From positions 1 to 62,677 of the IMG/VR virus record IMGVR_UViG_3300021962_000101: 62,677 bases of DNA; one strand, 5' to 3'. The notes beneath the pieces are model-generated. The model saw nothing but the letters and a program-made list of their open reading frames with translations. It did not search any database and was not told the DNA's origin. Source of the stretch: a virus. Of this stretch, positions 8,383-16,437 are shown piece by piece. Within the stretch, counting starts at the first letter, position 1. Each line of letters starts with the position of its first letter. The position numbers and the translations under genes are program-made.

Positions 8383-8911
8383 CATCAAAATAGGAATATC
8401 TGAAAGTTGCATCAGCTGTAATTGCCGTGTCTGGACTATCAGTAGTGGACATGACAAAGGTAGATAATGATGTTGGGAATACATCATAAAATTTAAATGT
8501 AAATGTTGGATTATTTGCCGATGATAAAATGGTAAGTGTTGCATCAGAATATTGTGGTGCCAATCCCACAGATTGTCTTATGCCGGCAGTTTTACTTAGT
8601 AAACCTAAATTCTGGTATTCTTTAAAGTCAGTAGGAAAAGTCATACCACGAATCCAATCGTGTACTTCTAACCAAGACTTTAAAGCTTCATCAACCAAAA
8701 AAGTAACATTCAACAAATCGTAAATTGCTTTTTCACCTGGTTTATACAAGTCTACAAAAGGAGTATTTTGTGGAATCTCAGATAAAGAAATACCAGGAAC
8801 AGTTACAGTCTGACAAAAATACTGTATGTTTGGCAACCTAGAAAAGTTTAATTGAAACTTATTAGGATGTAAGTAATTTGGATTTTTAGGGTTTCTATTG
8901 AGTGCGCTCAT
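8366..8911 (-). CDS. 3: Tail terminator / tail completion protein gp3
   Basis: gp3 caps the tail tube at the head-proximal end and stops its growth; it has the tube-protein fold. Characteristic pieces are VTVPGISLSEIP near residue 36, the FLVDEALKSWLEVHDWIRGM helix near 70-90, which matches the VDEELKSWIGMYEWM region I recall in T4 gp3, and a C-terminal TFRYSYFDV strand. The length is 181 residues (T4: 176). It has no Shine-Dalgarno site; a late-promoter-like octamer lies 7 bases before the ATG. It is separated from gp23 by a strong terminator. A paralogous fold is seen in gp19 further on. Confidence 0.85.
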   Translation of the reverse strand: MSALNRNPKNPNYLHPNKFQLNFSRLPNIQYFCQTVTVPGISLSEIPQNTPFVDLYKPGEKAIYDLLNVTFLVDEALKSWLEVHDWIRGMTFPTDFKEYQNLGLLSKTAGIRQSVGLAPQYSDATLTILSSANNPTFTFKFYDVFPTSLSTFVMSTTDSPDTAITADATFRYSYFDVDKVN

Positions 8912-8918
8912 AATGGAT

Positions 8919-8926
8919 TATTTAGG
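8919..8926 (-). promoter_or_regulatory. Late-promoter-like octamer CCTAAATA, 7 bases before gp3
   Basis: The minus strand reads CCTAAATA, then ATCCATT, then the gp3 ATG. It lies in a non-coding gap just past the gp23 terminator, where gp3 needs its own promoter. If used with T4 spacing, the transcript would begin one to two bases before the ATG. Confidence 0.5.
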
Positions 8927-8928
8927 CG

Positions 8929-8958
8929 AAAAAAAAGACCACCCGAAGGTGGTCTTTT
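8929..8958 (-). terminator. Strong intrinsic terminator after gp23
   Basis: A perfect 11-base stem (AAAAGACCACC with GGTGGTCTTTT) encloses a four-base loop. On the transcribed strand the loop is UUCG closed by C-G, the extra-stable tetraloop, followed by eight T. It lies between the stop of the major capsid gene and the start of gp3 and would limit read-through from the capsid gene. Confidence 0.93.
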
Positions 8959-8983
8959 AATAACTCTCTTAACGGAGTTTCAA

Positions 8984-10330
8984 TTACATGATGTTAGCAA
9001 TACGGAAGCTACGATAGTAGTTGTTTGCTTGTACATTCAATGCGCCAAGACCTTGTGTAGTGCCTTCAGCGAATGGGTTGGCAACTAGACCATAACGAGT
9101 CTTGAAACCAATCTTTGGCTGGAAGGTACCTGTGTCAACGGCACGAACCATTTGTAATGGTACATATGGGCAGTAGAAAATACCTGCGTCATATGCATTA
9201 GTACCTTTGTAACCAACAACAGCGAATTCGTTGGTTGAAGATGTTTGTGCATATGGGTCGATATAAACTTTGATACGACCGAACATTGTACCAGCAAATG
9301 TGTTACCAGTGTCGTCAACTGTTAAGTTAACTTGACCTTGTAATGCTGAGTTGTAATCAAGGATACCAGCCATCGCAAATGCAGATGCAACATCTGAAGA
9401 AACGATGATGATATTACCTTTACCACGACGGGTTGTCTTAGCGATGGTATTAGCTTCACGTTCAATTTGGAACGCAAGACCTTTAATCTTTTCAACCATC
9501 CAACGACCGTTAGAGTCTGTGTCAAGGTCGAAAGTACCACGAGTAGTTGTACCTGCTTGGCAACCTAGTTTAGCAACGCCGTAGATTGTACGGATAACTT
9601 CACGGTTGATTTCAGCAAGAATCTCTGTTGAGAGAATGTTTGCTAATTCTGTTTCTGCATCTAGACCGTGAACTGCTTTCAAGTCTTGTGCAAGTTCCAT
9701 TGAGTATTCTGCCTTCAAAGCACGAGTCTTTGCAGTAACAGTAACTTTCTCAATAGAGAATGCCATTTCTTGGAATGTGTTGCCAGAAGCGCCATCACCC
9801 AAAGCTTCAGCAGAACCAGTTGTCATTGCAGCGATTGCAGCAGCGTTACCAGCAAATGTGTTGTTAGCAGCAGTATCAGTTGGAACTGACAATGCAACTT
9901 GTGCGCCACCACCGTTTGCGCCTGCGAAACCAGTGTTTGCTTCGTTGTAGAAAGCTTCTGTACCGCCTTGTGATGAATAACGTGTACGCATTGCAAAGAT
10001 AAGACCTGTAGGTCCTGTCATTGGCTGAACGCCAGCAATGTCATATGCAATCAAGTTAGGTAGTGAACGGCGAACCAAACTGATTAAGATTGGGTCAAAA
10101 CCGGCAACTGGACCTGCAGCAGCTGCACTACCACCATAACCGCCTGTACCAGCAAAGTTTGTTGGTGAACCGGCTTCGTTAAGGTATTGAGCGGCTTTAC
10201 CCATCTCAACAGCTTGGTTTTCAAGAATAACGGCTGTAACAGCCTTACGGTATGGGTCTTTAATAGCTGGCATATCTGGATGATCCAGAACGCCTTCCCA
10301 TTTCTTTTGTAGTTGTTCGGACAAATACAT
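8984..10330 (-). CDS. 23: Major capsid protein gp23
   Basis: gp23 (HK97 fold) forms the hexamers of the head. The 448-residue frame has the N-terminal delta-like region, a probable gp21 cleavage site after Glu52 (LNE then AG, matching the Leu/Ile-x-Glu rule), the conserved FDPILISLVRRSLPNLIAYD and GVQPMTGPTGLIFAMR segments, and the C-terminal GFKTRYGLVANPFA. It is shorter than T4 gp23 (521), as is usual in marine T4-like phages. A good ribosome-binding site (AGGAGATAGTAT) precedes the ATG. gp22 lies directly upstream and a strong terminator downstream, so high, isolated expression is expected. Confidence 0.98.
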   Translation of the reverse strand: MYLSEQLQKKWEGVLDHPDMPAIKDPYRKAVTAVILENQAVEMGKAAQYLNEAGSPTNFAGTGGYGGSAAAAGPVAGFDPILISLVRRSLPNLIAYDIAGVQPMTGPTGLIFAMRTRYSSQGGTEAFYNEANTGFAGANGGGAQVALSVPTDTAANNTFAGNAAAIAAMTTGSAEALGDGASGNTFQEMAFSIEKVTVTAKTRALKAEYSMELAQDLKAVHGLDAETELANILSTEILAEINREVIRTIYGVAKLGCQAGTTTRGTFDLDTDSNGRWMVEKIKGLAFQIEREANTIAKTTRRGKGNIIIVSSDVASAFAMAGILDYNSALQGQVNLTVDDTGNTFAGTMFGRIKVYIDPYAQTSSTNEFAVVGYKGTNAYDAGIFYCPYVPLQMVRAVDTGTFQPKIGFKTRYGLVANPFAEGTTQGLGALNVQANNYYRSFRIANIM

Positions 10331-10347
10331 ATACTATCTCCTAATTT

Positions 10348-11415
10348 TTAGAGTTTTGTTTTAGAAATTGCGTTTGCGACTGCATTGACAAATGGGTCAG
10401 ATGACACCTTTTTATCTTCTGCATCGCCTAATTCCTCATGTAACTGTTTTTCATCAGCACGCTTGGTACCAGATGGGAAATAGTTCTCACGAATTGTTTC
10501 AAGTTTTTCTTTGTATTCGTCCTCTGTGGAGAATTCAACACTCTCTGCGAGTGATTTGATTTTTTCAACTTGAGTTGCTGTGAGACCTTCGCAAACAACA
10601 TGAGTGATTTCATTTTTGCGGGCTTCTACTAAAGCTTTTTTAGTTTGAATACCACGCTCGATTTCTTCATTGAGAGAAGCTTCAAGTTCTTCAACTTTAC
10701 CAGCTAACTCACCAACAAGGTCGACTTTTTCAGCAGGAACATCAATGTAATGTTCTGCAAACAGGTTACGCAAACCTGAAATAAATTCTTCTGTAATTTC
10801 AGAACGCAAACCAGATTCAATAGCAATTTGGTTGTCATCCATCCATTGTTCAACAACATACGATAGGTAGTCATCAACTTTTTCTGTCAAATCATTTTTA
10901 ATTGATTCAACAGCTTCTTCGAGCATACCAGCGTAACGTGTTTCTGTTTCTTCTTCAATTTGTGCAACTCGGTCAGAAACACGAGCTTCAAAAATTGTGG
11001 CAACTTTGCCTTTAAATTCTTCTGAAATGGTAGAATCATCTGCAAAGAGAGCATCAATGTCCTCTTTCATTTTTTCTTTCATTTTCATTTTCTTCATCAT
11101 TGCTTTATCTTCTGCTGCATCATCGTGCATTTCAACAATTTCTTCTTCTTTCATAGTCGTCTTGCCCTTGCCAAGCATTTCTTGCTTGTCAGGAGAAGCG
11201 TCTGAAGGCTTTGTTGTTGGTGCTTGAGCATTACCTGGTGCACCATCTGATGGATTAATTTTCGCAGAATTATCATCATTCTTATAATTCTGTGGTGTTG
11301 GACCACCAGCGTCAACGACTTGACCTGGAAGTTTTTCTGGAGGCATAGCTGATGCTGATTTCTTGCTTCCTGCAAGAATGTCTGCGGCTGCCTCAAATAG
11401 TTTGTTTGATGCCAT
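10348..11415 (-). CDS. 22: Prohead scaffolding core protein gp22
   Basis: gp22 forms the scaffold inside the prohead and is later cut up by gp21. The 355-residue protein is very rich in Glu and Lys, with a disordered Pro/Ala/Asn-rich N-terminal region (residues about 20-80), a Met/Lys stretch near 100-118, then long helices with several Leu/Ile-x-Glu sequences that could be gp21 sites. It is longer than T4 gp22 (269). It lies between the protease gene and gp23 as in T4, with a late promoter just upstream and an AAGGAGATTCC ribosome-binding site. Confidence 0.93.
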   Translation of the reverse strand: MASNKLFEAAADILAGSKKSASAMPPEKLPGQVVDAGGPTPQNYKNDDNSAKINPSDGAPGNAQAPTTKPSDASPDKQEMLGKGKTTMKEEEIVEMHDDAAEDKAMMKKMKMKEKMKEDIDALFADDSTISEEFKGKVATIFEARVSDRVAQIEEETETRYAGMLEEAVESIKNDLTEKVDDYLSYVVEQWMDDNQIAIESGLRSEITEEFISGLRNLFAEHYIDVPAEKVDLVGELAGKVEELEASLNEEIERGIQTKKALVEARKNEITHVVCEGLTATQVEKIKSLAESVEFSTEDEYKEKLETIRENYFPSGTKRADEKQLHEELGDAEDKKVSSDPFVNAVANAISKTKL

Positions 11416-11437
11416 TAGGAATCTCCTTATGATTTCT

Positions 11438-11445
11438 TATTTATA
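11438..11445 (-). promoter_or_regulatory. T4-type late promoter TATAAATA for gp22-gp23
   Basis: The exact late octamer lies in the 33-base gap between gp21 and gp22, with a leader of about 20 bases before the gp22 start that includes the AAGGAG site. It fits gp55-dependent late expression of scaffold and capsid. Confidence 0.85.
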
Positions 11446-11448
11446 AAA

Positions 11449-12099
11449 TTAAAGTTTTCTGATGAAATTTTCAAACAAGTTGAGGGCAACCTGTTCAATA
11501 TCTTTTCGTGATGCTTGTCTAATTTGTCTTTTTGCGTTATCTATATCAACTTCAACAAAACGACCTTCGACAAACAACCATTCTTTATTCTCCATGATAC
11601 CGTTAACGAAAGCTCCTGGTGCAGATGGATCCGCAACGATATCAGCAGCTGTAGCTAAACGAAAATCATCTTGAACAATGTTGTAACCTTCTTTGGTTGG
11701 TTGTAATGAACCCATACCACGAGAAGATACTCCAAGGTTTACACCAGAATCCATAAAGTTTTTAACAATTTGACCATATGGTGTATCAAGAATCAACGCC
11801 TTACCAATGAACGCTTCCCCGTTGTCTGTTAATTCGACAATCTTATGTGAAACTCTTTCAAGGTTAATAGATGGTGTGTCTGGATGTCCAAGTTCTCCAA
11901 GCGCACGGTTAGTTTTTACATATTCTTCGTTGTACCTTTTAACTTCATTACTTAGAATGTCTTTGGTGTACATACGATTATTTTTATTTGGCTTATCATA
12001 TACGAGAAAAGGACCTGTAATATACAAGTTCTTTTTGCCATTTTCTGTGGCTTCAGTTAAGAATTTTACTTCTTCAATGTTTTCTCTAATTAGTTTCAT
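11449..12099 (-). CDS. 21: Prohead maturation protease gp21
   Basis: gp21 cuts the scaffold, gp23 and core proteins during head maturation; it is a serine protease with a herpes-assemblin-like fold. The expected catalytic elements are visible: GELGHP with His72, and GVSSRGMG (residues 123-130) with the probable nucleophile Ser, followed by a VADPSAPGAFVNG stretch. The length of 216 residues equals the T4 protein to within a few residues. The start overlaps the upstream unknown gene by 4 bases. Confidence 0.95.
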   Translation of the reverse strand: MKLIRENIEEVKFLTEATENGKKNLYITGPFLVYDKPNKNNRMYTKDILSNEVKRYNEEYVKTNRALGELGHPDTPSINLERVSHKIVELTDNGEAFIGKALILDTPYGQIVKNFMDSGVNLGVSSRGMGSLQPTKEGYNIVQDDFRLATAADIVADPSAPGAFVNGIMENKEWLFVEGRFVEVDIDNAKRQIRQASRKDIEQVALNLFENFIRKL

Positions 12100-12458
12100 A
12101 CGGATTGTCCTGTATATGGGTCTACATTATATGTAGCTGTTTTTGAAACTTCCATAACAATACATCCACCAGTAAAAATTTGGACTGAAAGATTGCCCGA
12201 TGCTGTATTAGCAACTGCGCCACCGTAATCATCAAGGCGCATCTCACCTGAACCTGATAATTTAAATAATTGAGCACCATCACGAGTTACTTCAATACTA
12301 CCATTAGTTGACCAATTCAATTTACGAATAGTAAGGCCACTAACTGTTTCAGTTGTTGGATTACCTCTGAATTGAGTGAGTGCAAGATTGGCTGTGCTAG
12401 CATCCACAACTCGAACAATCGAGCTGCCTCTTGTAGTGTTTATAATTTCGTATGCCAT
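12096..12458 (-). CDS. Unknown small virion-type protein (120 aa), beta-rich
   Basis: I do not recognise a named family. The sequence is predicted mostly beta (alternating hydrophobic residues: SIVRVVDASTANLAL, NLSVQIFTGGCIVMEV), acidic to neutral, with no signal or membrane segment. It sits between the core protein gene and the prohead protease, overlapping the latter by 4 bases, so it is made with the head genes. A small head protein, such as a decoration protein, is a reasonable guess from the position and beta content only. Confidence 0.6.
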   Translation of the reverse strand: MAYEIINTTRGSSIVRVVDASTANLALTQFRGNPTTETVSGLTIRKLNWSTNGSIEVTRDGAQLFKLSGSGEMRLDDYGGAVANTASGNLSVQIFTGGCIVMEVSKTATYNVDPYTGQSV

Positions 12459-12459
12459 G

Positions 12460-12894
12460 TTATCTTATTCCCATTGATTTGCGGCGCTTCAAAGAAATGC
12501 TGCGCTTCATTAATGTTCTACGCAACTTTGCTTTTCCTTTTGTTTTCCAGTACCGCTTAAGTTTTCTAGATTTCTGTAATCTCTGTATGGTTGGTATACG
12601 AACAACTCGGTTACCAGCCAACTTATATCCTTTAATGGCAGACTTTCGTACATTCTTTTGAACAACTATTCTACCTTTTGCATTTCTTCTAATTCTACGG
12701 CGAATCTTAGTGATTCTACCCATTCTCATCACATTTGCTTCATCTAATTCTTCTTCAACCCATTCATATGTATCATTTACTATGGCAACTTTTTCTGCCT
12801 CTAATCTTGCAGCAATCATTTGCTCAAGACGCTCAAATATAAATGCTTTGGCTTCTGTTAGTTTATTCTCTGCAATAAGTTCTACAAATTTCAT
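12460..12894 (-). CDS. 68: Prohead core protein, gp68-like, with very basic C-terminus
   Basis: The N-terminal 50 residues (MKFVELIAENKLTEAKAFIF) resemble the start of prohead core proteins such as T4 gp68 (141 residues, near-identical length). From residue 57 onward the protein is extraordinarily rich in Arg and Lys (IRRRIRRNAKGR and later clusters), with almost no acidic residue, suggesting binding to DNA or to the acidic scaffold. It overlaps the 368-residue core gene by 4 bases and precedes the head genes. The 68 assignment is based on order and size; the two parts may be separated by the protease. Confidence 0.7.
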   Translation of the reverse strand: MKFVELIAENKLTEAKAFIFERLEQMIAARLEAEKVAIVNDTYEWVEEELDEANVMRMGRITKIRRRIRRNAKGRIVVQKNVRKSAIKGYKLAGNRVVRIPTIQRLQKSRKLKRYWKTKGKAKLRRTLMKRSISLKRRKSMGIR

Positions 12895-13997
12895 TTTGCA
12901 CGTTTGAAAGCAAAATCAGATGCTTTCATAAAATGTTCTGGTGATTTATGAACCATATCAGCAAATTTTTTCTTGTTCTCATCATTCAATGCTTTATGCA
13001 CTTGAGTGATTGCAGATGCAGTAAAGTGGTCTACCTTACGAGTATGACCAGATGCAAACTTAACAGACTGTGCCGATTTATTATCTACTATCTTATGTAG
13101 TGTGTCCATTACCGCTTCATCTATTGTTTCTTCCATTATGCGACCTTTATGCTCAATAGAAACAATCTTAGAACCAGGAGCATGATTAGTTACCAGTTTG
13201 TGTGCATGGTCTTCATTATCTGCTTTAACATTATATGACTTAGTATCAGTCTTAACATGATATTTTTGTTTGATTATTTTAGTTGGACCAAAATGTTTAT
13301 CTTTCCAAGGATCGTTAGAAGCTTCTTCTAATTCAACTTCTTCTTTGTTTAAATGTTTACGGATATTAGCAGTAGTTTTTTCAATCTGCTTACCCGTTGC
13401 TTTCATAACATTTAATGTTCTATCATTAGCTTGTTTATATTTACCTTGAGAAGCTAAACTATCAGAAGATTTTTTTGCTTTTTCTTTGTAACGGTCTAAT
13501 AAATTTGAAGATAGTTCATCAATCTGTTCAACTTCTTCAGATTGTATTGGTGCATCCATACCTGAACCATATTGGTAAGGTACGGAAAAATATTTTTGTA
13601 ATCGTTCATTATAATATAAAGCAATTCTTGTACCATCTGGATACATACGAATTGCTTTACGCTTTATAACCAACACTAATGGTGGGTCTTTATCTTCTTG
13701 AAGAATAATTGGTTCTTCAATTTCTTCTTCAATATTTTCTCTAACAACTTGTCGAGTCTTTTGATAAATCTGTTTGTTATTGGTAATAACATCTACCATC
13801 TTGTTAAACAAATTTTGAATAATCATTCTATCTGCATTGTTGAATGTTGGTTTTTCTTCACCCATCTTATCTAAGATTTTGTGAATACGTTGCATCTGTG
13901 CCTTATTGGCAAGACCAGCACGAACCAAAACATCAAACTTAGAATAGTCTGATTTTTCTTCTTCTAAAAGAGTCTTAAAGTCTTGTAGAGATTTCAT
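12891..13997 (-). CDS. Prohead core-region protein of unknown function (368 aa)
   Basis: There is no direct T4 counterpart that I can name. The protein is charged and helical at the start (residues 1-95), followed by two short acidic linkers, EEVEQIDELS near 154-163 and EEVELEEAS near 220-228. These have the Leu/Ile-x-Glu pattern cut by gp21 and may divide the protein into pieces. A KYHVKTDTKSYNVKADNEDHA segment (two similar strands) lies near 245-265. It sits between gp67 and the gp68-like gene and touches both, so a role as scaffold or an internal head protein is the likeliest reading. Confidence 0.6.
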   Translation of the reverse strand: MKSLQDFKTLLEEEKSDYSKFDVLVRAGLANKAQMQRIHKILDKMGEEKPTFNNADRMIIQNLFNKMVDVITNNKQIYQKTRQVVRENIEEEIEEPIILQEDKDPPLVLVIKRKAIRMYPDGTRIALYYNERLQKYFSVPYQYGSGMDAPIQSEEVEQIDELSSNLLDRYKEKAKKSSDSLASQGKYKQANDRTLNVMKATGKQIEKTTANIRKHLNKEEVELEEASNDPWKDKHFGPTKIIKQKYHVKTDTKSYNVKADNEDHAHKLVTNHAPGSKIVSIEHKGRIMEETIDEAVMDTLHKIVDNKSAQSVKFASGHTRKVDHFTASAITQVHKALNDENKKKFADMVHKSPEHFMKASDFAFKRAK

Positions 13998-14167
13998 TAT
14001 TGTTCTGAAGTTTCTTCTTCTTTTTTCTCACCACCAAATAGTGATGCAGCTAATTCTTGTTTACGAGCATCTAATGCTTCAAAAGCCTTGGCTGATAACA
14101 TATCAGACATGGTGTTTTTTGCACCAAGCGCATCGCCTGTTGCAATCTGGTCAATAAAACTTGTCAT
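13997..14167 (-). CDS. 67: Prohead core protein gp67-like (56 aa)
   Basis: This small acidic protein lies directly after the portal gene, as gene 67 does in T4, where it shapes the prohead core. The start is placed at ATG 14167 (MTSFIDQ) rather than the in-frame ATG at 14179, because GGAG lies 7 bases before the inner ATG and because the outer start would leave no ribosome-binding site. The mature frame has a helical LSAKAFEALDARKQELAASLF core and a Lys/Glu-rich tail. T4 gp67 is 80 residues. A late promoter lies just upstream, inside the end of the portal gene. Confidence 0.75.
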   Translation of the reverse strand: MTSFIDQIATGDALGAKNTMSDMLSAKAFEALDARKQELAASLFGGEKKEEETSEQ

Positions 14168-14178
14168 ATTGTTCTCCA

Positions 14179-15813
14179 TTATTTCCTATTTATATTAAGT
14201 GCAGACTTCTCTACCTCTGCATCTAATTCTGGTGTTGCAGATTCAGAAGGTGTTCTTTCCATGGTATTATCTTCTGGTGGAACTTGCCCTTGTTGTGCTT
14301 GTTCATCACCTGGTTGTACAACTGGACCTTCTTCTTCAATTTCTTTTTCCATTTGTTCAATTTCTTCATCAGTCATTTGCAACACATTCTTACGAACCCA
14401 TGCTGCTGAATAATAACGACCAATGAATGGGTCTAACATTGTTGCTGTATTTACTCTTTCACGGAGCAATTCTGCATCACGCATTTCGGTAAAGTTATTA
14501 TCTTTGATGAAATCATAATAGATTTCTTCTCTGAATTCTTCCCATTCTTCACTGGTACAAACACCTTTTAGTACAAGTTGAATTCTCAATGCATGGTCAA
14601 AAATCTGTGAAAACTTATTACGAAGTCTGTTAACAAACTTAGCAAACTTAACTTCATCACGGGTAACTTCAGTTGTGCGACCAAGACCCATAACTCCACC
14701 ATCATTTGGTTCTAAACGAGATACAGGTACATTTAATGCATTTAATAATTTCTTTTGGAAGTATTTCACATCTTCCATTTCACCAAGGTTTTGTCCGCCT
14801 GGTAGTGTAGTAATCTCTGTACCTTTACCACCTTCACGCCGTGGTAACCAGAAATCTTCAAGCATAGACATATGTTTACGCTCATCTCTAATCTCGCCAG
14901 TGCTTGCATCATAAACTAATTTGTTACGATACTGAATCATAATAGAACGGATATATTGTTCAGCTTTACCTTTTGGTAAATTACCAACATCAATATAGAA
15001 TATGCGGCGTTCAGGTGCTCTTGATATACGATAGATAACTACCGCATCTTCAATCATTCGTAATTGATTAAGTGCCTTAATTGCTTTGTGTAGATAAGAA
15101 ATGACGAACACATTCTTTGCATCCATCAAACCTGAGTTTACATTAATGATTGCTTCAGGTGCAATACGCAAACCTTGTGTTACGTTTGCACTAAATGTTT
15201 GTGTCGTTGTACCACGGTCATTGTAAACATAGTATTCAGCCAACGATTTAATAATGTTGGCACCAGTTTTTGGGTCACGTTCTTTTTGAACCTCACGCAC
15301 TTTACGAATCTTGCGTGGGTCAATATATCGTAATTCTTGAATGCCTTGTTTTGGGTCTTTTTCATTGACGATGACATGATAATAGATACGACCATCAATG
15401 TACCAACGCTTGAATAAATCATCGGCAAGATTACTGAAGTTCAACATCTTTTGAATGTTGTTGAATTCTTCAATAATTTTTTTCTTAATTGTTTCAGGTT
15501 GTTTTAAATTGTCTAAAACAATTTTTAAAACTTCACCTTTTTCTGTATGACTAATTGCTTCATTAACAATTTCATCAATTGCCATATCACACTCAGGGTG
15601 ATTTGACATTTCACGATAACGGGTAATAAGTTCAATCTCATTACGAACAGCACCATCTAAGTCAACATAGGTACCGTAATGAGCATTTTGAGTGATGGTG
15701 ACTGCACCATCATCGATTGCTTCTGTCGGAAGCGCAAAAGAAGCTTGCTCAGGTTTTTCAACCTGAACAATGTCCTTTTTACCGAGTGTGAAACCGAATA
15801 GTTTTATTGCCAT
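14179..15813 (-). CDS. 20: Portal protein gp20
   Basis: gp20 is the dodecameric portal that starts prohead assembly and through which DNA enters. The 544-residue frame (T4: 524) has typical portal segments: NHPECDMAIDEIVNEAI near residue 72, FKRWYIDGRIYYHVIV near 125, the ELRYIDPRKIRKVREV strand, and a conserved PGGQNLGEMEDVKYFQKKL stretch with NVPVSRLE in the C-terminal half. The last 60 residues are acidic and Gln/Pro-rich, probably disordered. It follows gp19 after a terminator; no late octamer is seen in the 50 bases before it, so its own promoter is unclear. Confidence 0.97.
   Translation of the reverse strand: MAIKLFGFTLGKKDIVQVEKPEQASFALPTEAIDDGAVTITQNAHYGTYVDLDGAVRNEIELITRYREMSNHPECDMAIDEIVNEAISHTEKGEVLKIVLDNLKQPETIKKKIIEEFNNIQKMLNFSNLADDLFKRWYIDGRIYYHVIVNEKDPKQGIQELRYIDPRKIRKVREVQKERDPKTGANIIKSLAEYYVYNDRGTTTQTFSANVTQGLRIAPEAIINVNSGLMDAKNVFVISYLHKAIKALNQLRMIEDAVVIYRISRAPERRIFYIDVGNLPKGKAEQYIRSIMIQYRNKLVYDASTGEIRDERKHMSMLEDFWLPRREGGKGTEITTLPGGQNLGEMEDVKYFQKKLLNALNVPVSRLEPNDGGVMGLGRTTEVTRDEVKFAKFVNRLRNKFSQIFDHALRIQLVLKGVCTSEEWEEFREEIYYDFIKDNNFTEMRDAELLRERVNTATMLDPFIGRYYSAAWVRKNVLQMTDEEIEQMEKEIEEEGPVVQPGDEQAQQGQVPPEDNTMERTPSESATPELDAEVEKSALNINRK
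14187..14194 (-). promoter_or_regulatory. T4-type late promoter TATAAATA for gp67 and the core genes
   Basis: The exact octamer overlaps the last codons of the portal gene, 20 bases before the chosen gp67 start, leaving room for the GGAGAAC ribosome-binding site. Confidence 0.8.
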
Positions 15814-15833
15814 TAAAAATTCATCCTAAAAAA

Positions 15834-15863
15834 GTAAAAAGGGAGGTCGTAGGACCCCCCTTT
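15834..15863 (-). terminator. Intrinsic terminator after gp19 tail tube gene
   Basis: On the minus strand GGGGGGTC pairs with GACCTCCC (one G-U pair) around a CTAC loop, followed by TTTTT. It lies between the gp19 stop and the gp20 start and would reduce read-through from the abundant tail tube gene. Confidence 0.85.
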
Positions 15864-15865
15864 CA

Positions 15866-16411
15866 TCAAGCCACTTGGTCTGCTGTTGCTTCCCACCATT
15901 GGTAGGAAAGCGTGATGGTGAATTCTTCAATAGTATCGTTAGAACCCCAATCAACATCAATTGGTGCAATATCTTGAGGAAATAAACCAAGAAAACGATA
16001 TTTCTTTAGTGTATCACCTTGTTTGCCAAATTGAGTTACATCTGCATCAACGGTGTAACCACCTGGTGCTGATGCTAATGGGTTACGAATATTAAGACTA
16101 TGACTATTGATGCCATTCATCCAACGCTCGAAAGCATTGCGAATCACAAAATCTTCATCATTGATAACTGTAATTGTCCAATCTGTGAATGTTCTATTAC
16201 CCGCAAATTTTAATTCACGGCCAAAGTATTGAACAGGTACAACACCAATGGTTGAACCGGGTAGTTGAGCCGTTTTACACATGAAAGTTAATTTTCTCTG
16301 TGCATCTCCAGGCTGTGAAAAGCCAGGAAACGGCATACTCACCTCAAATAAATTTGGGCGAGCACCGTCTCCTACCATCTGAGAGCGGAATTCGTTTACA
16401 TTAAATGCCAT
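15866..16411 (-). CDS. 19: Tail tube protein gp19
   Basis: gp19 stacks in hexameric rings to form the tail tube. The 181-residue protein (T4: 163) shows the expected pieces: NVNEFRSQMVGDGARPNLFE at the start, MCKTAQLPGST near residue 44, the FVIRNAFERWMNGINSH helix near 87-103, and a C-terminal TITLSYQWWE strand. The same fold recurs here in gp3 and the gp54-like protein. It has a late promoter and a GATAGGAG ribosome-binding site upstream, and a terminator directly after the stop. Confidence 0.96.
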   Translation of the reverse strand: MAFNVNEFRSQMVGDGARPNLFEVSMPFPGFSQPGDAQRKLTFMCKTAQLPGSTIGVVPVQYFGRELKFAGNRTFTDWTITVINDEDFVIRNAFERWMNGINSHSLNIRNPLASAPGGYTVDADVTQFGKQGDTLKKYRFLGLFPQDIAPIDVDWGSNDTIEEFTITLSYQWWEATADQVA

Positions 16412-16429
16412 TTTTTTCTCCTATCTCTC

Positions 16430-16437
16430 TATTTATT
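16430..16437 (-). promoter_or_regulatory. Late promoter AATAAATA for gp19
   Basis: The octamer overlaps the gp18 stop and lies 18 bases before the gp19 ATG, leaving a short leader with an AGGAG site. Confidence 0.75.

Noticed and set aside
8366-8911. A second gp19 tail tube gene
   Set aside because: The fold is shared, but the VDEALKSWLEVHDW helix and the position next to gp23 and uvsY fit gp3 better.
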